Source of the DNA: Desertivibrio insolitus
GTDB lineage: Bacteria > Actinomycetota > Actinomycetes > Actinomycetales > Microbacteriaceae
Direction: 5' to 3'
Assembly: GCF_017355965.1 (NCBI RefSeq)
Contig: NZ_JAFIQW010000001.1
Location: 720,987 to 784,986, forward strand
DNA: 64,000 nucleotides
The notes beneath the pieces are model-generated. The model was not told the DNA's origin and made no database searches. It saw only the letters and a program-made list of their open reading frames with translations. A program made the translations under genes and the position numbers. Position 1 is the first letter of the stretch; each line of letters starts with the position of its first letter. Shown piece by piece: positions 33,373 to 48,347 of the stretch.

Positions 33373-35043
33373 CTAGGCCACCACTCGCAGTACTTCTTCG
33401 ATCGAGGTCAAGCCCATGCGCACCTTCGCCCAGCCGTCCTGACGGAGCGTCAGCATGCCCTGCGATACGGCCACGCGGCCGATCTCGAGGCTCGAGGCGC
33501 GGCCGACCGTGAGCCGCTCGATTTCCTCGGAAACGGCCATGACCTCGTGCAGGGCGAGGCGTCCGCGGTAGCCGGTGTTCGAGCAGGCCGTGCAGCCGAC
33601 GGGCCGGTAGAGGGTGGGCATCGTCGTGTCATCCGGCTGCAGGAAGCCGAGCGCGGCGAGTTCCTTGGGGCTGTGCTCCCCCGGCGTCTTGCAGCGCTCG
33701 CAGAGGCGGCGGGCGAGGCGCTGGGCGACGACGCAGTCGAGGGCGCTCGAGACGAGGAACGGCTCGATGCCCATCTCGGTGAGGCGGGTCAGCGCACTCG
33801 GCGCGTCGTTGGTGTGCAGCGTCGAGAGCACGAGGTGCCCGGTGAGCGACGCCTCGATCGCGATCTGCGCCGTCTCCTGGTCGCGGATCTCACCGATGAG
33901 CACGACGTCGGGGTCGCTGCGCAGGATCGAGCGGAGCGCGCTCGCGAAGGTGAGCCCGGCGGCCGGGTTCACCTGCACCTGGTTGATGCCCTCCATGCGG
34001 TACTCGACCGGGTCCTCGACGGTGATGACGTTGATCTCCGGCCGGGCGACCGCGTGCAGGGTGGTGTAGAGGGTCGTCGACTTGCCGGAGCCCGTGGGCC
34101 CGGTGACGAGGATCATGCCGTAGGGCTTCGTGTACGAGCGCCGGTACGTCTCGAGGTTCTGCTCGAGCAGCCCGAGGTCGCTCATGTTGCGGCCCGCGCC
34201 CGAGGTGTCGAGGATTCGCATGACGACCTTCTCGCCGTACACGGTCGGCAGGGTCGCGACGCGGAGATCGATCTGGCGGCCACCGTGCAGCACCGACATG
34301 CGGCCGTCCTGCGGCTTGCGCCGCTCGGCGATGTTGATGTCGCTCATGATCTTCAGGCGCGAGATGACGCCGGCCTGGATGTTTCGGGGAGCGTTCTGCA
34401 CGTCGTGCAGCACCCCGTCGATGCGGTACCGCACGCGCAGCGCGTTTTCGCCGGGCTCGATGTGGATGTCGGAGGCGTGGTCCTGGATGGCCTGGCTGAT
34501 GAGCAGGTTGACGAAGCGGACGATCGGGGCGTCGTCGTCGAGGGCCTCGACGGGCGCCTGCGTCGCCGGCACGACCGCGTTCGATTCCTCCTGCAGCGCG
34601 CTCGACAGTTCGTCGAGCTCGCCGTCGGCACGGTTGTAGCGGTCGATCGCGGCGAGCAGGTCGCTGCGTTCCGCGACCACGGCGCGCACGGTCATCCGGC
34701 TGGCGGCGCGGACGTCGTCGAGCGCGAAGACGTCGCTGGGGTCGGCGGTCGCGAGCATGAGATGGCCGTGCTGCGTGGCGATCGGCAGCACGGTGTGGCG
34801 GCGACAGAGGTGACCGGGCACGAGTGCGACCGCGGCGGCGTCGACCGGGAAGTCGGCGAGTTCGATGAACGGCAGGCCGAGCTGCGCGGCGCGCGCGCTC
34901 GCGGCCTGCGACGGGCTGACGACACCCTTCTCGACGAGCGCCTTGACGTGGGCGTCGTCGGACGCGGCATCCGCCCCGATGGCATCGAGGCTCTCGATCG
35001 GGATGAGTCCGCGCAGGATCAGGATGTCCGTGACGGAGGTCAT
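33373..35043 (-). CDS. pilB: pilus extension ATPase PilB
   Basis: Product of 556 residues. An N-terminal MshEN-like domain (about 1-150), of a type that can bind c-di-GMP in some homologues, is followed by the GspE/PilB ATPase core: VTGPTGSGKSTTLYTTL (Walker A), ITVEDPVEYRMEG, LIGEIRDQETAQIAI (Walker B) and STLHTNDAPSALTRL. A zinc-binding tetracysteine follows near 445-480 (CERCKTPG and CTACSNTG). It polymerises the pilus. Start ATG 35043 with GGAGG close upstream. First gene of the pilus operon. Confidence 0.95.
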   Translation of the reverse strand: MTSVTDILILRGLIPIESLDAIGADAASDDAHVKALVEKGVVSPSQAASARAAQLGLPFIELADFPVDAAAVALVPGHLCRRHTVLPIATQHGHLMLATADPSDVFALDDVRAASRMTVRAVVAERSDLLAAIDRYNRADGELDELSSALQEESNAVVPATQAPVEALDDDAPIVRFVNLLISQAIQDHASDIHIEPGENALRVRYRIDGVLHDVQNAPRNIQAGVISRLKIMSDINIAERRKPQDGRMSVLHGGRQIDLRVATLPTVYGEKVVMRILDTSGAGRNMSDLGLLEQNLETYRRSYTKPYGMILVTGPTGSGKSTTLYTTLHAVARPEINVITVEDPVEYRMEGINQVQVNPAAGLTFASALRSILRSDPDVVLIGEIRDQETAQIAIEASLTGHLVLSTLHTNDAPSALTRLTEMGIEPFLVSSALDCVVAQRLARRLCERCKTPGEHSPKELAALGFLQPDDTTMPTLYRPVGCTACSNTGYRGRLALHEVMAVSEEIERLTVGRASSLEIGRVAVSQGMLTLRQDGWAKVRMGLTSIEEVLRVVA

Positions 35044-35374
35044 CGGCCCTCCTAGGGATCGGGGGTGGCGTCGGCACGACGGCAGGGGCGGGGTCGCCGC
35101 CCTGTCACCGTAATCGCGCCTTGTACCCCGATGCGATCCCCCAATAGGGGGCTGCCGCGGAATCCCGCGGTTGGACCGACGGCGAGTCGCGGTTCCAGGG
35201 GGACAACGTGTGTCGTCTCAGTGCTGGTGGCGCGCTCAGCGCGGCGCGTCGTGCGCAGTTGTTGCTGAGGTGCGCAGCAATAGGTGCGCACCTCAGCGAG
35301 AGCTGCGCTTCTCGCATCGCGATCGGGGCGAGAGGGGCCGCCGGATGCCGCGCCCGAATCATCCGTCAACGGGA
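35044..35374. other. intergenic region between pilB and rpoC
   Basis: About 380 nt lie between the pilB start and the rpoC stop; no gene is supported. The region should hold the pilB promoter, but no clear -35/-10 pair was found. Visible elements are a CCCCC/GGGGG mini-hairpin near 35140-35153, the long palindromic repeat at 35251-35313 and the rpoC terminator at 35375-35404. Confidence 0.6.
35251..35313. repeat. GCGCAG palindromic repeat with perfect 13-bp inner stem
   Basis: GCTGAGGTGCGCA (35264-35276) and TGCGCACCTCAGC (35285-35297) are exact complements around GCAATAGG. Outer arms GCGCAGTT and AGCTGCGC extend the cruciform. Member of the family at 1220-1361. Confidence 0.85.
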
Positions 35375-35404
35375 AAGGGCCCCGTGCCGAAGCACGGGGC
35401 CCTT
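35375..35404 (-). terminator. intrinsic terminator after rpoC
   Basis: Perfect 13-bp stem AAGGGCCCCGTGC/GCACGGGGCCCTT with a CGAA tetraloop. The minus-strand transcript continues with a short T-run. It lies 18 nt beyond the rpoC stop and ends the rpoBC operon. Confidence 0.88.
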
Positions 35405-35421
35405 CCGGTACAGGCTGCCTA

Positions 35422-39303
<3,882 letters not shown>

Positions 39304-39351
39304 TTTTCTTCTTTCTCGTCGACTTATTCAAAAAGCGGATGACGGGGGCGA

Positions 39352-42846
<3,495 letters not shown>

Positions 42847-42999
42847 AGGTATGACCTCCGTGAGCCCCGTCGGGCTATAACTGTCGGTAGTGAGAAGTCT
42901 CACCAGGATCCTGAGGAGGGAACCGCCCCGCCGCTATACTCGGGGCGCGCCAGCCGTCCGCAATATGACGGTCAGGGGTATCTGGGAGCGCAAAGGTCA

Positions 43000-43029
43000 A
43001 TAGTAGGCCGACACACGTCTGTATGTCCA
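43000..43029 (-). promoter_or_regulatory. candidate rpoBC promoter (TGGACA-18-TACTAT)
   Basis: On the minus strand, TGGACA (43024-43029) and TACTAT (43000-43005) are 18 nt apart. The -10 hexamer is the same as in the str promoter at 5980-5985. The leader to the rpoB TTG would be about 145 nt. A second, weaker TATAGC -10-like hexamer lies nearer the gene. The other bases between 42847 and 43117 hold no gene. Confidence 0.5.
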
Positions 43030-43117
43030 GTGGTTTCTTGACCTCTGTGAGCGTCTCCGGTATAACGACGCTCCCCCTGGTTCCATTCCCGCCCACCGAG
43101 GGCCGCAGACTGGGGGC

Positions 43118-43885
43118 GTGAACCCCGAGAATCCGCGGCTCGCGGGCATCCGGCTGCCGGACGGACGGCACGTCTCCCTCGAGCGCGACGAGTTCGATGC
43201 GACCCTCGTGACGCTCGTGCTCGACGGCCACGAGCAGTCGCAGTTGGACCCGACGGATGCCTCGCGGCTGCCGTACGAGTACGTGCGCCGCATCGGCTCG
43301 GTGCTCGATCTCGCGGCTCCGCCCGGGGCACCCGTCACCGCCCTGCACCTGGGCGCCGGCGCCCTTACGATCCCTCGCTACCTCGCGGCGACGCGGCCCG
43401 GCTCGGCTCAGACGGTGGTCGAGCTCGACGGGGCGTTGCTGCGCTTCGTGCTCGAGCAGCTGCCGCTGCGCGACACGCCCGAGCTGTTGGTCGGCGACGC
43501 GAGGGCCGAACTCTCCCGGCTGAGCGGTCGTGAGTTCGACGTGGTCGTCGTCGACGTGTTCAGCGGCGGCGAGGTGCCGCCGCACCTGTCGGAGCCGGGA
43601 TTCTTCCGGTCGGTCGCCGCGCTGCTCGTGCCGGCCGGCGTCGTCGTGGTGAACGCTCCCGTGCGCGTGGGCGCGGCGGCACGCGAACTCACGGGGCTGC
43701 GGGCCGCGCTTCCCCACGTCGCCGCGTTCGGCGCGCCGTCGGTACTCGCGGCCCGCCTCGCGGGCAACGCGGTGCTCGTCGGCTCCGGGCAGCCGTTCGG
43801 CCCCGAGTGGGTCGCGGCGCTCCGCGCGGCCGGGCCGCACCCGGCATCCGTCGAGCTCTACTCCTCCGCCGAACCCCCGGCCTGA
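43118..43885 (+). CDS. spermidine synthase-like (PABS-fold) protein, copy 1
   Basis: Product of 255 residues from GTG 43118. It has a class I methyltransferase-like fold: ALHLGAGALTIPRYLAA replaces the SAM/decarboxy-SAM loop, then VVELDGALLRFV and DARAELSRLSGREFDVVVVDVF. It belongs with actinobacterial spermidine-synthase-like proteins, whose substrate is unknown; the usual GGGDG motif is absent, so polyamine synthesis is doubtful. A paralogue lies at 44450-45304. Its 3' end overlaps the convergent gene by 28 nt. Confidence 0.8.
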   Translation: MNPENPRLAGIRLPDGRHVSLERDEFDATLVTLVLDGHEQSQLDPTDASRLPYEYVRRIGSVLDLAAPPGAPVTALHLGAGALTIPRYLAATRPGSAQTVVELDGALLRFVLEQLPLRDTPELLVGDARAELSRLSGREFDVVVVDVFSGGEVPPHLSEPGFFRSVAALLVPAGVVVVNAPVRVGAAARELTGLRAALPHVAAFGAPSVLAARLAGNAVLVGSGQPFGPEWVAALRAAGPHPASVELYSSAEPPA

Positions 43886-44403
43886 GCCGCGGCGAGCGCC
43901 TGCCGGTGCAGCTCGGCCTTGCCGACGTAGGTCGCCGCGTTCTGGCGGATGTGCTCCACCTCCTCCGCGGTCAGCTCGCGGCGCACCTTGCCGGGCACGC
44001 CCGCGACGAGCGAGCCGGGCGGGATCTCGGCGCCCTGCGGCACGACCGCGCCCGCCGCGATCAGCGAGCCGCTGCCCACGCGGGCACCGTTGAGTACGAC
44101 GGCGCCCATGCCGACGAGCACGTCGTCCTCGATCGTGCAGCCGTGCAGCACCGCGCGATGGCCGACGCTGACGCGGGCGCCGACCCTGAGCGGGAAGTCG
44201 GGGTCGGTGTGGCCGACGACGCCGTCCTGCAGGTTGGACTCCTCGCCGATCGTGATGGGCGCGTCCTCGGCCCGGAGCACGGCGGAGTACCAGAGGCTCG
44301 CGCCCGCGGCGAGCGTGACCCGGCCGACGACGGTCGAGGACGGGGCGAGGAACGCCGACGGCGAGACATCCGGAACCGCGTCGCCGAGCGGGAGAACGGT
44401 CAT
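43858..44403 (-). CDS. gamma-carbonic-anhydrase-like hexapeptide-repeat protein
   Basis: Product of 181 residues: a left-handed beta-helix of hexapeptide repeats (VVGRVTLAAGASLWYSAV onward) and a C-terminal helix. The three zinc histidines of the gamma-CA/YrdA family are in place: H65 (VVGHTD), H82 and H87 (VGHRAVLHGC). It is likely a trimeric metal-binding protein; true carbonic anhydrase activity is not assured in this subfamily. It lies on the opposite strand between two spermidine-synthase-like genes. Confidence 0.88.
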   Translation of the reverse strand: MTVLPLGDAVPDVSPSAFLAPSSTVVGRVTLAAGASLWYSAVLRAEDAPITIGEESNLQDGVVGHTDPDFPLRVGARVSVGHRAVLHGCTIEDDVLVGMGAVVLNGARVGSGSLIAAGAVVPQGAEIPPGSLVAGVPGKVRRELTAEEVEHIRQNAATYVGKAELHRQALAAAQAGGSAEE

Positions 44404-44449
44404 GACCGCGCCTTCCTGTTGGGAGAATCAGGTATGCCCATGAAAGCGG

Positions 44450-45304
44450 ATGCCGGTGAGTGACGTACCCGAGATCCGCATCGCGGCCGGACTCGCGCGC
44501 ATCGAGGAGGACCGGCACTCCCCCGGCTCGTACACGCTCGTGGTCGACGGCACGCCGCAGTCGCACGTGGACCTCGACGACCCGACGAACCTGCACTTCG
44601 AGTACATCCGCCGCATCGCGCACGCCATCGACCTGCTGCCGCCGGGTCCGATGACGGCTGTGCATCTCGGCGCCGGCGCCCTGACGCTGCCCCGCTACGT
44701 CGAGGCGACGCGGCCGGGCTCGCGGCAGCAGGTGCTCGAGCTCGAGAGCGACCTCGTCGACTTCGTGCGGCGCGAGCTGCCGCTGCCGAAGGGCGCCTCG
44801 GTGCGGGTGCGCTACGGCGACGCGCGCGAGACGCTCGGCAAGCTGCCCGCGGGACTGACCGGCTCGGCCGACCTCGTCGTCGTCGACGTGTTCGCCGGGC
44901 CTCAGACGCCGGCGCATGTGACCTCCGTCGAGTTCTACCGGCAGGTGGTGAGCCTGCTCGCGCCGCACGGCGTCGTCGCCGTCAACGTGGCCGACAACGC
45001 GCAACTGCAGTTCGTGCGCTCGCAGGCGGCGACGCTGAGCTCCGTGCTCGAGCACGTGGCCGCCGTCGCCGACACGACGATGCTCAAGGGGCGCCGCTTC
45101 GGCAATGTGGTGCTGCTGGGGTCGGCCCAGCCGCTGCCGCTCGACCGGCTGCCGCGGCTGCTCGCGGGCGACCCGTGGCCGTCGAAGGCCGTGGCCGGGG
45201 CCGAGCTCGCCGACTGGATCGGCGGCGCGCAGGTCGTGACGGATGCCACGGCGGTGCCGTCTCCCCTGCCAGGGCGCACGGTGTTTCAGGTGCGGCGGGA
45301 CTAG
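44450..45304 (+). CDS. spermidine synthase-like (PABS-fold) protein, copy 2
   Basis: Product of 284 residues, paralogue of the 43118-43885 gene: the shared core is AVHLGAGALTLPRYVEATRPGS, VLELESDLVDFVRRELPLP and DARETLGKL, then ADLVVVDVFAG. It is about 29 residues longer, with a C-terminal DATAVPSPLPGRTVFQVRRD extension. ATG 44450 is used; GTG 44456 is an alternative. The local duplication with a gamma-CA gene in between suggests an old tandem duplication. Substrate unknown. Confidence 0.8.
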   Translation: MPVSDVPEIRIAAGLARIEEDRHSPGSYTLVVDGTPQSHVDLDDPTNLHFEYIRRIAHAIDLLPPGPMTAVHLGAGALTLPRYVEATRPGSRQQVLELESDLVDFVRRELPLPKGASVRVRYGDARETLGKLPAGLTGSADLVVVDVFAGPQTPAHVTSVEFYRQVVSLLAPHGVVAVNVADNAQLQFVRSQAATLSSVLEHVAAVADTTMLKGRRFGNVVLLGSAQPLPLDRLPRLLAGDPWPSKAVAGAELADWIGGAQVVTDATAVPSPLPGRTVFQVRRD

Positions 45305-45334
45305 CCCCCCGGTTCCTGAACCGCCCGGAAGGGC

Positions 45335-45556
45335 GAGATGTCGCGAATGATTGCTGCCGCGAGCCGGAAGTAACCACTTGCGACATCCGAGCGGAGCGTC
45401 GAGCGTTTGCCCGGGGCGAGATGTCCCGAATGGTTGCTCCCACGCCGTGAGAACAGCCCCTAGTGACATCCGGAGCGGAGGGCCGAGCGCCAGCCTGCCC
45501 GAGATGTCCCGAATGGTTGCTCCCGCGGGGCGCGAGCAACCGTTTGCGACATCTCG
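45335..45556. repeat. three tandem 83-nt units, each an inverted repeat
   Basis: Units start at 45335, 45418 and 45501, exactly 83 nt apart, and each opens with GAGATGTCSCGAATGRTTGCT. Each closes 54-56 nt later with a near-complement (CAACCGTTTGCGACATCTCG in unit 3), so every unit can fold into a hairpin with about 19-bp arms. Arms are best preserved in unit 3 and most decayed in unit 2. The array fills the 302-nt gap before the sugar dehydrogenase gene; nothing else is seen there. Confidence 0.85.
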
Positions 45557-45606
45557 CGCAGGGGCGGGCGCACGAGGCATCCGTTCTCCCAGCCTTCGGT
45601 TCCAGG

Positions 45607-46731
45607 ATGACCGCCATGCGCAGAACGGCGACCCTCCTGGCGGCGACGCTGCTGCTCGCCGGATGCTCCACCCCGCAGACCGGCGGCGGCGAGGCCGCCC
45701 CCGCGCCGACGCCCACCCCGGCGCCGAGTTCGAGCACCCCGGAGCCGCCGCCGCCACCCGTGCAGCCGGCCGGTGAGCCGCAGGTGCTCGCGTCGGACCT
45801 CGAGGCCCCGTGGTCGGTCGTGCCGCTCGAGGGCGGCGGCGCGCTGATCAGCGAGCGCGACACCGCACTGGTTAAGGAACTACTGCCCGACGGCACCGTC
45901 CGAGAGGTCGGCAGTATCGCGGGCGTCGAGCCGGGCGGCGAGGGCGGGCTGCTCGGGCTCGCCCTGCAGGACGGATGGCTCTACGCCTACTTCACCGCGG
46001 CTTCCGACAACCGGATCGTGCGGATGCCGCTGAGCGGCACAGCCGGGTCGTACTCGCTCGGCGCGCCCGAGGACATCCTCACCGGCATCACGAAGAACCA
46101 GACCCACAACGGCGGCCGCATCAAGTTCGGACCGGACGGGCAGCTGTACGCGACCGTGGGCGACGCCCAGCAGCGCGACGCGGCGCAGGACCCGGCGAGC
46201 CTCTCGGGCAAGATCCTGCGGATGACGCCCGAGGGCGACGTGCCTGCCGACAATCCGACCCCGGGCTCGCTCGTCTACTCGCTCGGCCACCGCAACCCTC
46301 AGGGCATCGCGTGGGACCGCGACGGCAACCTCTGGGCGGCGGAGTTCGGCCAGAACACCTGGGACGAGCTCAACGCGATCACCCCGGGCGGCAACTACGG
46401 CTGGCCCGTCGTCGAGGGCATCAGCGACAACGCCGACTTCCTCAACCCCGTCTACCAGTGGGCCACCTCCGATGCGAGCCCGAGCGGTCTCGCCTACGTC
46501 GACTCGACGCTCTTCATGGCGGCACTGCGCGGGCAGCAGCTGTGGGCGATCTATCCGGGCGCGCAGACCACGGCTACGGGCTTCTACCCGGGGCAGTTCG
46601 GCCGCATCCGCGACGCGGTTGTGGCACCGGATGGCTCGCTGTGGCTGCTCACGAACAACACCGACGGCCGCGGGTCGCCGCGGGCCGGCGACGACAAGCT
46701 GCTGCGGGTGGAACTCGCTCCGGTGGGTTGA
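45607..46731 (+). CDS. PQQ-type glucose/sorbosone dehydrogenase-like lipoprotein
   Basis: Product of 374 residues from ATG 45607 (45616 is also possible) with a lipobox TLLLAGCS (Cys20), followed by a Pro/Ser/Thr linker and a six-bladed beta-propeller (about 60-370). The segments THNGGRIKFGPDGQLYATVGD and HRNPQGIAWDRDGNLWAAEFG are family hallmarks of soluble aldose dehydrogenases (YliI/Asd type); the His and Arg of these loops belong to the PQQ/substrate site. Exported and membrane-anchored. No PQQ biosynthesis genes are in the window, so the cofactor would have to be scavenged. Confidence 0.9.
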   Translation: MTAMRRTATLLAATLLLAGCSTPQTGGGEAAPAPTPTPAPSSSTPEPPPPPVQPAGEPQVLASDLEAPWSVVPLEGGGALISERDTALVKELLPDGTVREVGSIAGVEPGGEGGLLGLALQDGWLYAYFTAASDNRIVRMPLSGTAGSYSLGAPEDILTGITKNQTHNGGRIKFGPDGQLYATVGDAQQRDAAQDPASLSGKILRMTPEGDVPADNPTPGSLVYSLGHRNPQGIAWDRDGNLWAAEFGQNTWDELNAITPGGNYGWPVVEGISDNADFLNPVYQWATSDASPSGLAYVDSTLFMAALRGQQLWAIYPGAQTTATGFYPGQFGRIRDAVVAPDGSLWLLTNNTDGRGSPRAGDDKLLRVELAPVG

Positions 46732-46737
46732 CGCGTC

Positions 46738-46814
46738 GGCCGCGAGGTCACACCGAACCGCCGGTACCGTGGGTGCGCGCGCGGCGACCTCGTCGCTCTC
46801 CTGTGACCTCGGCC
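46738..46814. promoter_or_regulatory. inverted repeat GGCC-gaggtcaca / tgtgacctc-GGCC
   Basis: GAGGTCACA (46744-46752) and TGTGACCTC (46802-46810) are perfect 9-bp arms, extended to GGCC on both outer sides, with a 49-nt GC-rich centre. It lies between the dehydrogenase and the SprT gene. It may be a paired operator or a large hairpin terminator. Confidence 0.45.
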
Positions 46815-46890
46815 AGGGGCGACTGAGAGCCCCGCCGCATCCGGCCCCGCCTGCTCATCCGTGTCCGTGGGCGCGGTTATGGTTCTGCCC

Positions 46891-47346
46891 ATGGCGGACC
46901 TGTCGAGAGTGCGGGTGTGGGCGGAGGCCCTCATCGCCATGCACCTCGACCCCTCCGTGTGGACGTTCGGCTTCGACACCGCGAAGACGCGGGCGGGGCA
47001 GTGCAACTACACGGCGAAGCGCATCACGGTGTCGCGGTACCTCGCGGCGAAGTTCGAGGACGACGACATCCACCAGGTGCTGCTGCACGAGGTCGCCCAC
47101 GCGATGGCGGGGCCGCGCACCGGGCACGGCCCGGAGTGGAAGCGAATCGCGGCGGACATCGGCTACGTGGGCAAGCGCACGCACGACGGGCCCGTCGCGT
47201 CCGAGTACGCGCCGTGGGTGGGCACCTGCCCGGCCGGGCACGAGCACTACCGGTACCGGGCGCCCGCGCGTCCGCTCAGCTGCGCGAAGTGCTCGCGGCG
47301 GTTCGATGCGGCGAACGCGATCGTGTGGAGGAAGCGGGCGGCTTGA
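46891..47346 (+). CDS. SprT-like zinc metalloprotease domain protein
   Basis: ATG 46891 gives 151 residues. The active-site motif is LLHEVAHAM (H66, E67, H70), with a distal histidine at 79 (GHGPEW) as third ligand. A C-terminal zinc ribbon follows (CPAGHE and LSCAKCSRRF). This is the SprT/Spartan-like arrangement; the eukaryotic member cuts DNA-protein crosslinks, whereas the role of small bacterial members is unsettled. Single-gene unit. Confidence 0.88.
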   Translation: MADLSRVRVWAEALIAMHLDPSVWTFGFDTAKTRAGQCNYTAKRITVSRYLAAKFEDDDIHQVLLHEVAHAMAGPRTGHGPEWKRIAADIGYVGKRTHDGPVASEYAPWVGTCPAGHEHYRYRAPARPLSCAKCSRRFDAANAIVWRKRAA

Positions 47347-47360
47347 GGGGCCGAGGCCAA

Positions 47361-47400
47361 GGGTCTCGATACGCGGCTGCGCCGCTACTCGACCGACGGG
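47361..47400. repeat. palindromic repeat, intergenic copy
   Basis: GGGTCTCGATACGCGGCTGC leads to GCCGCTACTCGACCGACGGG. The core stem GCGGC/GCCGC differs from the GCCGA/TCGGC stem of the two pilT copies on both strands, i.e. compensatory changes. It lies just after the SprT-like gene. Confidence 0.75.
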
Positions 47401-47415
47401 TGGCGGAGACGCGAG

Positions 47416-47443
47416 AAGGCGGCCACCGCAAGGTGACCGCCTC
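47416..47443. terminator. bidirectional terminator-like hairpin
   Basis: GGCGGCCACC (47418-47427) pairs with GGTGACCGCC (47432-47441) over a GCAA tetraloop with one mismatch, between two convergent genes. A-rich bases flank both sides (AGAA and ATAGAAAG), which suits termination in both directions. Confidence 0.7.
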
Positions 47444-47462
47444 CGCATAGAAAGAGGAACCG

Positions 47463-47768
47463 TCAGGCGACGACCTGAACTTCCTTCCAGAACGCGACGT
47501 AGTTGCTGAAGTCCTTGCCGACGCGCTCGATGCCGCTCGGGTAGACCTCCGGGTAGCTCCAGGCGCGGTCCTGCAGCAGCTTGTCGCCGTCCTTGACGCT
47601 GAAGTACTGGCACGCGCCCTTCCACGGACACGTGTAGGGGGTCGGGCTCTTCTCGAGCAGACCCTCCTTCACCGCCGACGGCGGGAAGTACCAGTTGCCT
47701 TCGATCTGGATCAGGTCCTCCTGCGGTGCCTCCGCGATCACGGTGTCTCCGAGTACTGCCTTCGCCAT
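47463..47768 (-). CDS. DUF427 domain protein
   Basis: ATG 47768 with GAAGGAGGACCC upstream gives 101 residues. It matches the DUF427 fold: NWYFPPSAV, SPTPYTCPWKGACQYFSV, and ERVGKDFSNYVAFW. Small soluble beta-barrel protein; molecular function is not established in the family. The longer open frame upstream is not used. Confidence 0.88.
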   Translation of the reverse strand: MAKAVLGDTVIAEAPQEDLIQIEGNWYFPPSAVKEGLLEKSPTPYTCPWKGACQYFSVKDGDKLLQDRAWSYPEVYPSGIERVGKDFSNYVAFWKEVQVVA

Positions 47769-47876
47769 GGGTCCTCCTTCGGCTCTTTGTCGGGGCAACC
47801 GTAGGACTCGCACCTGTATTCCAGCGGGGGCGTTCTCTGGGGGCGTCTCCAGGTGCGCGGTGTCAGACTCCGGATC

Positions 47877-48347
47877 ATGCGCGTGCTGCTGAAGCTCGAA
47901 CTCGATTGCGACCCGGATGCCGCGTGGCGCGCCATCAAGGAGCCGGCGAACCTCATCGCGCTCGTGAAGCCCGTGCTCGTGATGCGATCGCTCGAGCCGG
48001 GCGGCTTCCCCGACGAGTGGCACGACGGCGAGCCGCACGAGGTCGCGATCGACGCGCTCGGGGTCGTCCCGTTCGGGCGGCAGCGCATCGAGCCGCACTT
48101 CGTCGAGCGGCCGGACGGCGTGCGGATGGTCGTCGACGAGGGCGGCGGCACGGGCGGCTCGCTCGGCCTCGTCACGGAGTGGCAGCACACGATGGCCGTG
48201 TCGGCGCTGCCCGGCGGGCGCACACTTTTCCGCGACCGGCTGCGCGTCGGCGCCGGCGCGCTGACGCCGCTCGTCTGGCTGTCGATGTGGGCGTTCTGGC
48301 AGTACCGCGCGGTGCGGCTGCGGAGCCTCGCGAGGTCGTGGCGGTGA
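47877..48347 (+). CDS. SRPBCC/START-like hypothetical protein
   Basis: ATG 47877 gives 156 residues (MRVLLKLELDCDPDAAWRA). Alternating strands with a C-terminal amphipathic helix (PLVWLSMWAFWQYRAVRL) suggest the SRPBCC/START-like fold. Its TGA overlaps the next start as GTGA, so it is co-translated with the DUF1684 gene. Confidence 0.65.
   Translation: MRVLLKLELDCDPDAAWRAIKEPANLIALVKPVLVMRSLEPGGFPDEWHDGEPHEVAIDALGVVPFGRQRIEPHFVERPDGVRMVVDEGGGTGGSLGLVTEWQHTMAVSALPGGRTLFRDRLRVGAGALTPLVWLSMWAFWQYRAVRLRSLARSWR

Noticed and set aside
45335..45556. Possible CRISPR array.
   Set aside because: There are only three units, the period is 83 nt, the repeats are inverted and the between-repeat parts are related. 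No cas gene is nearby.
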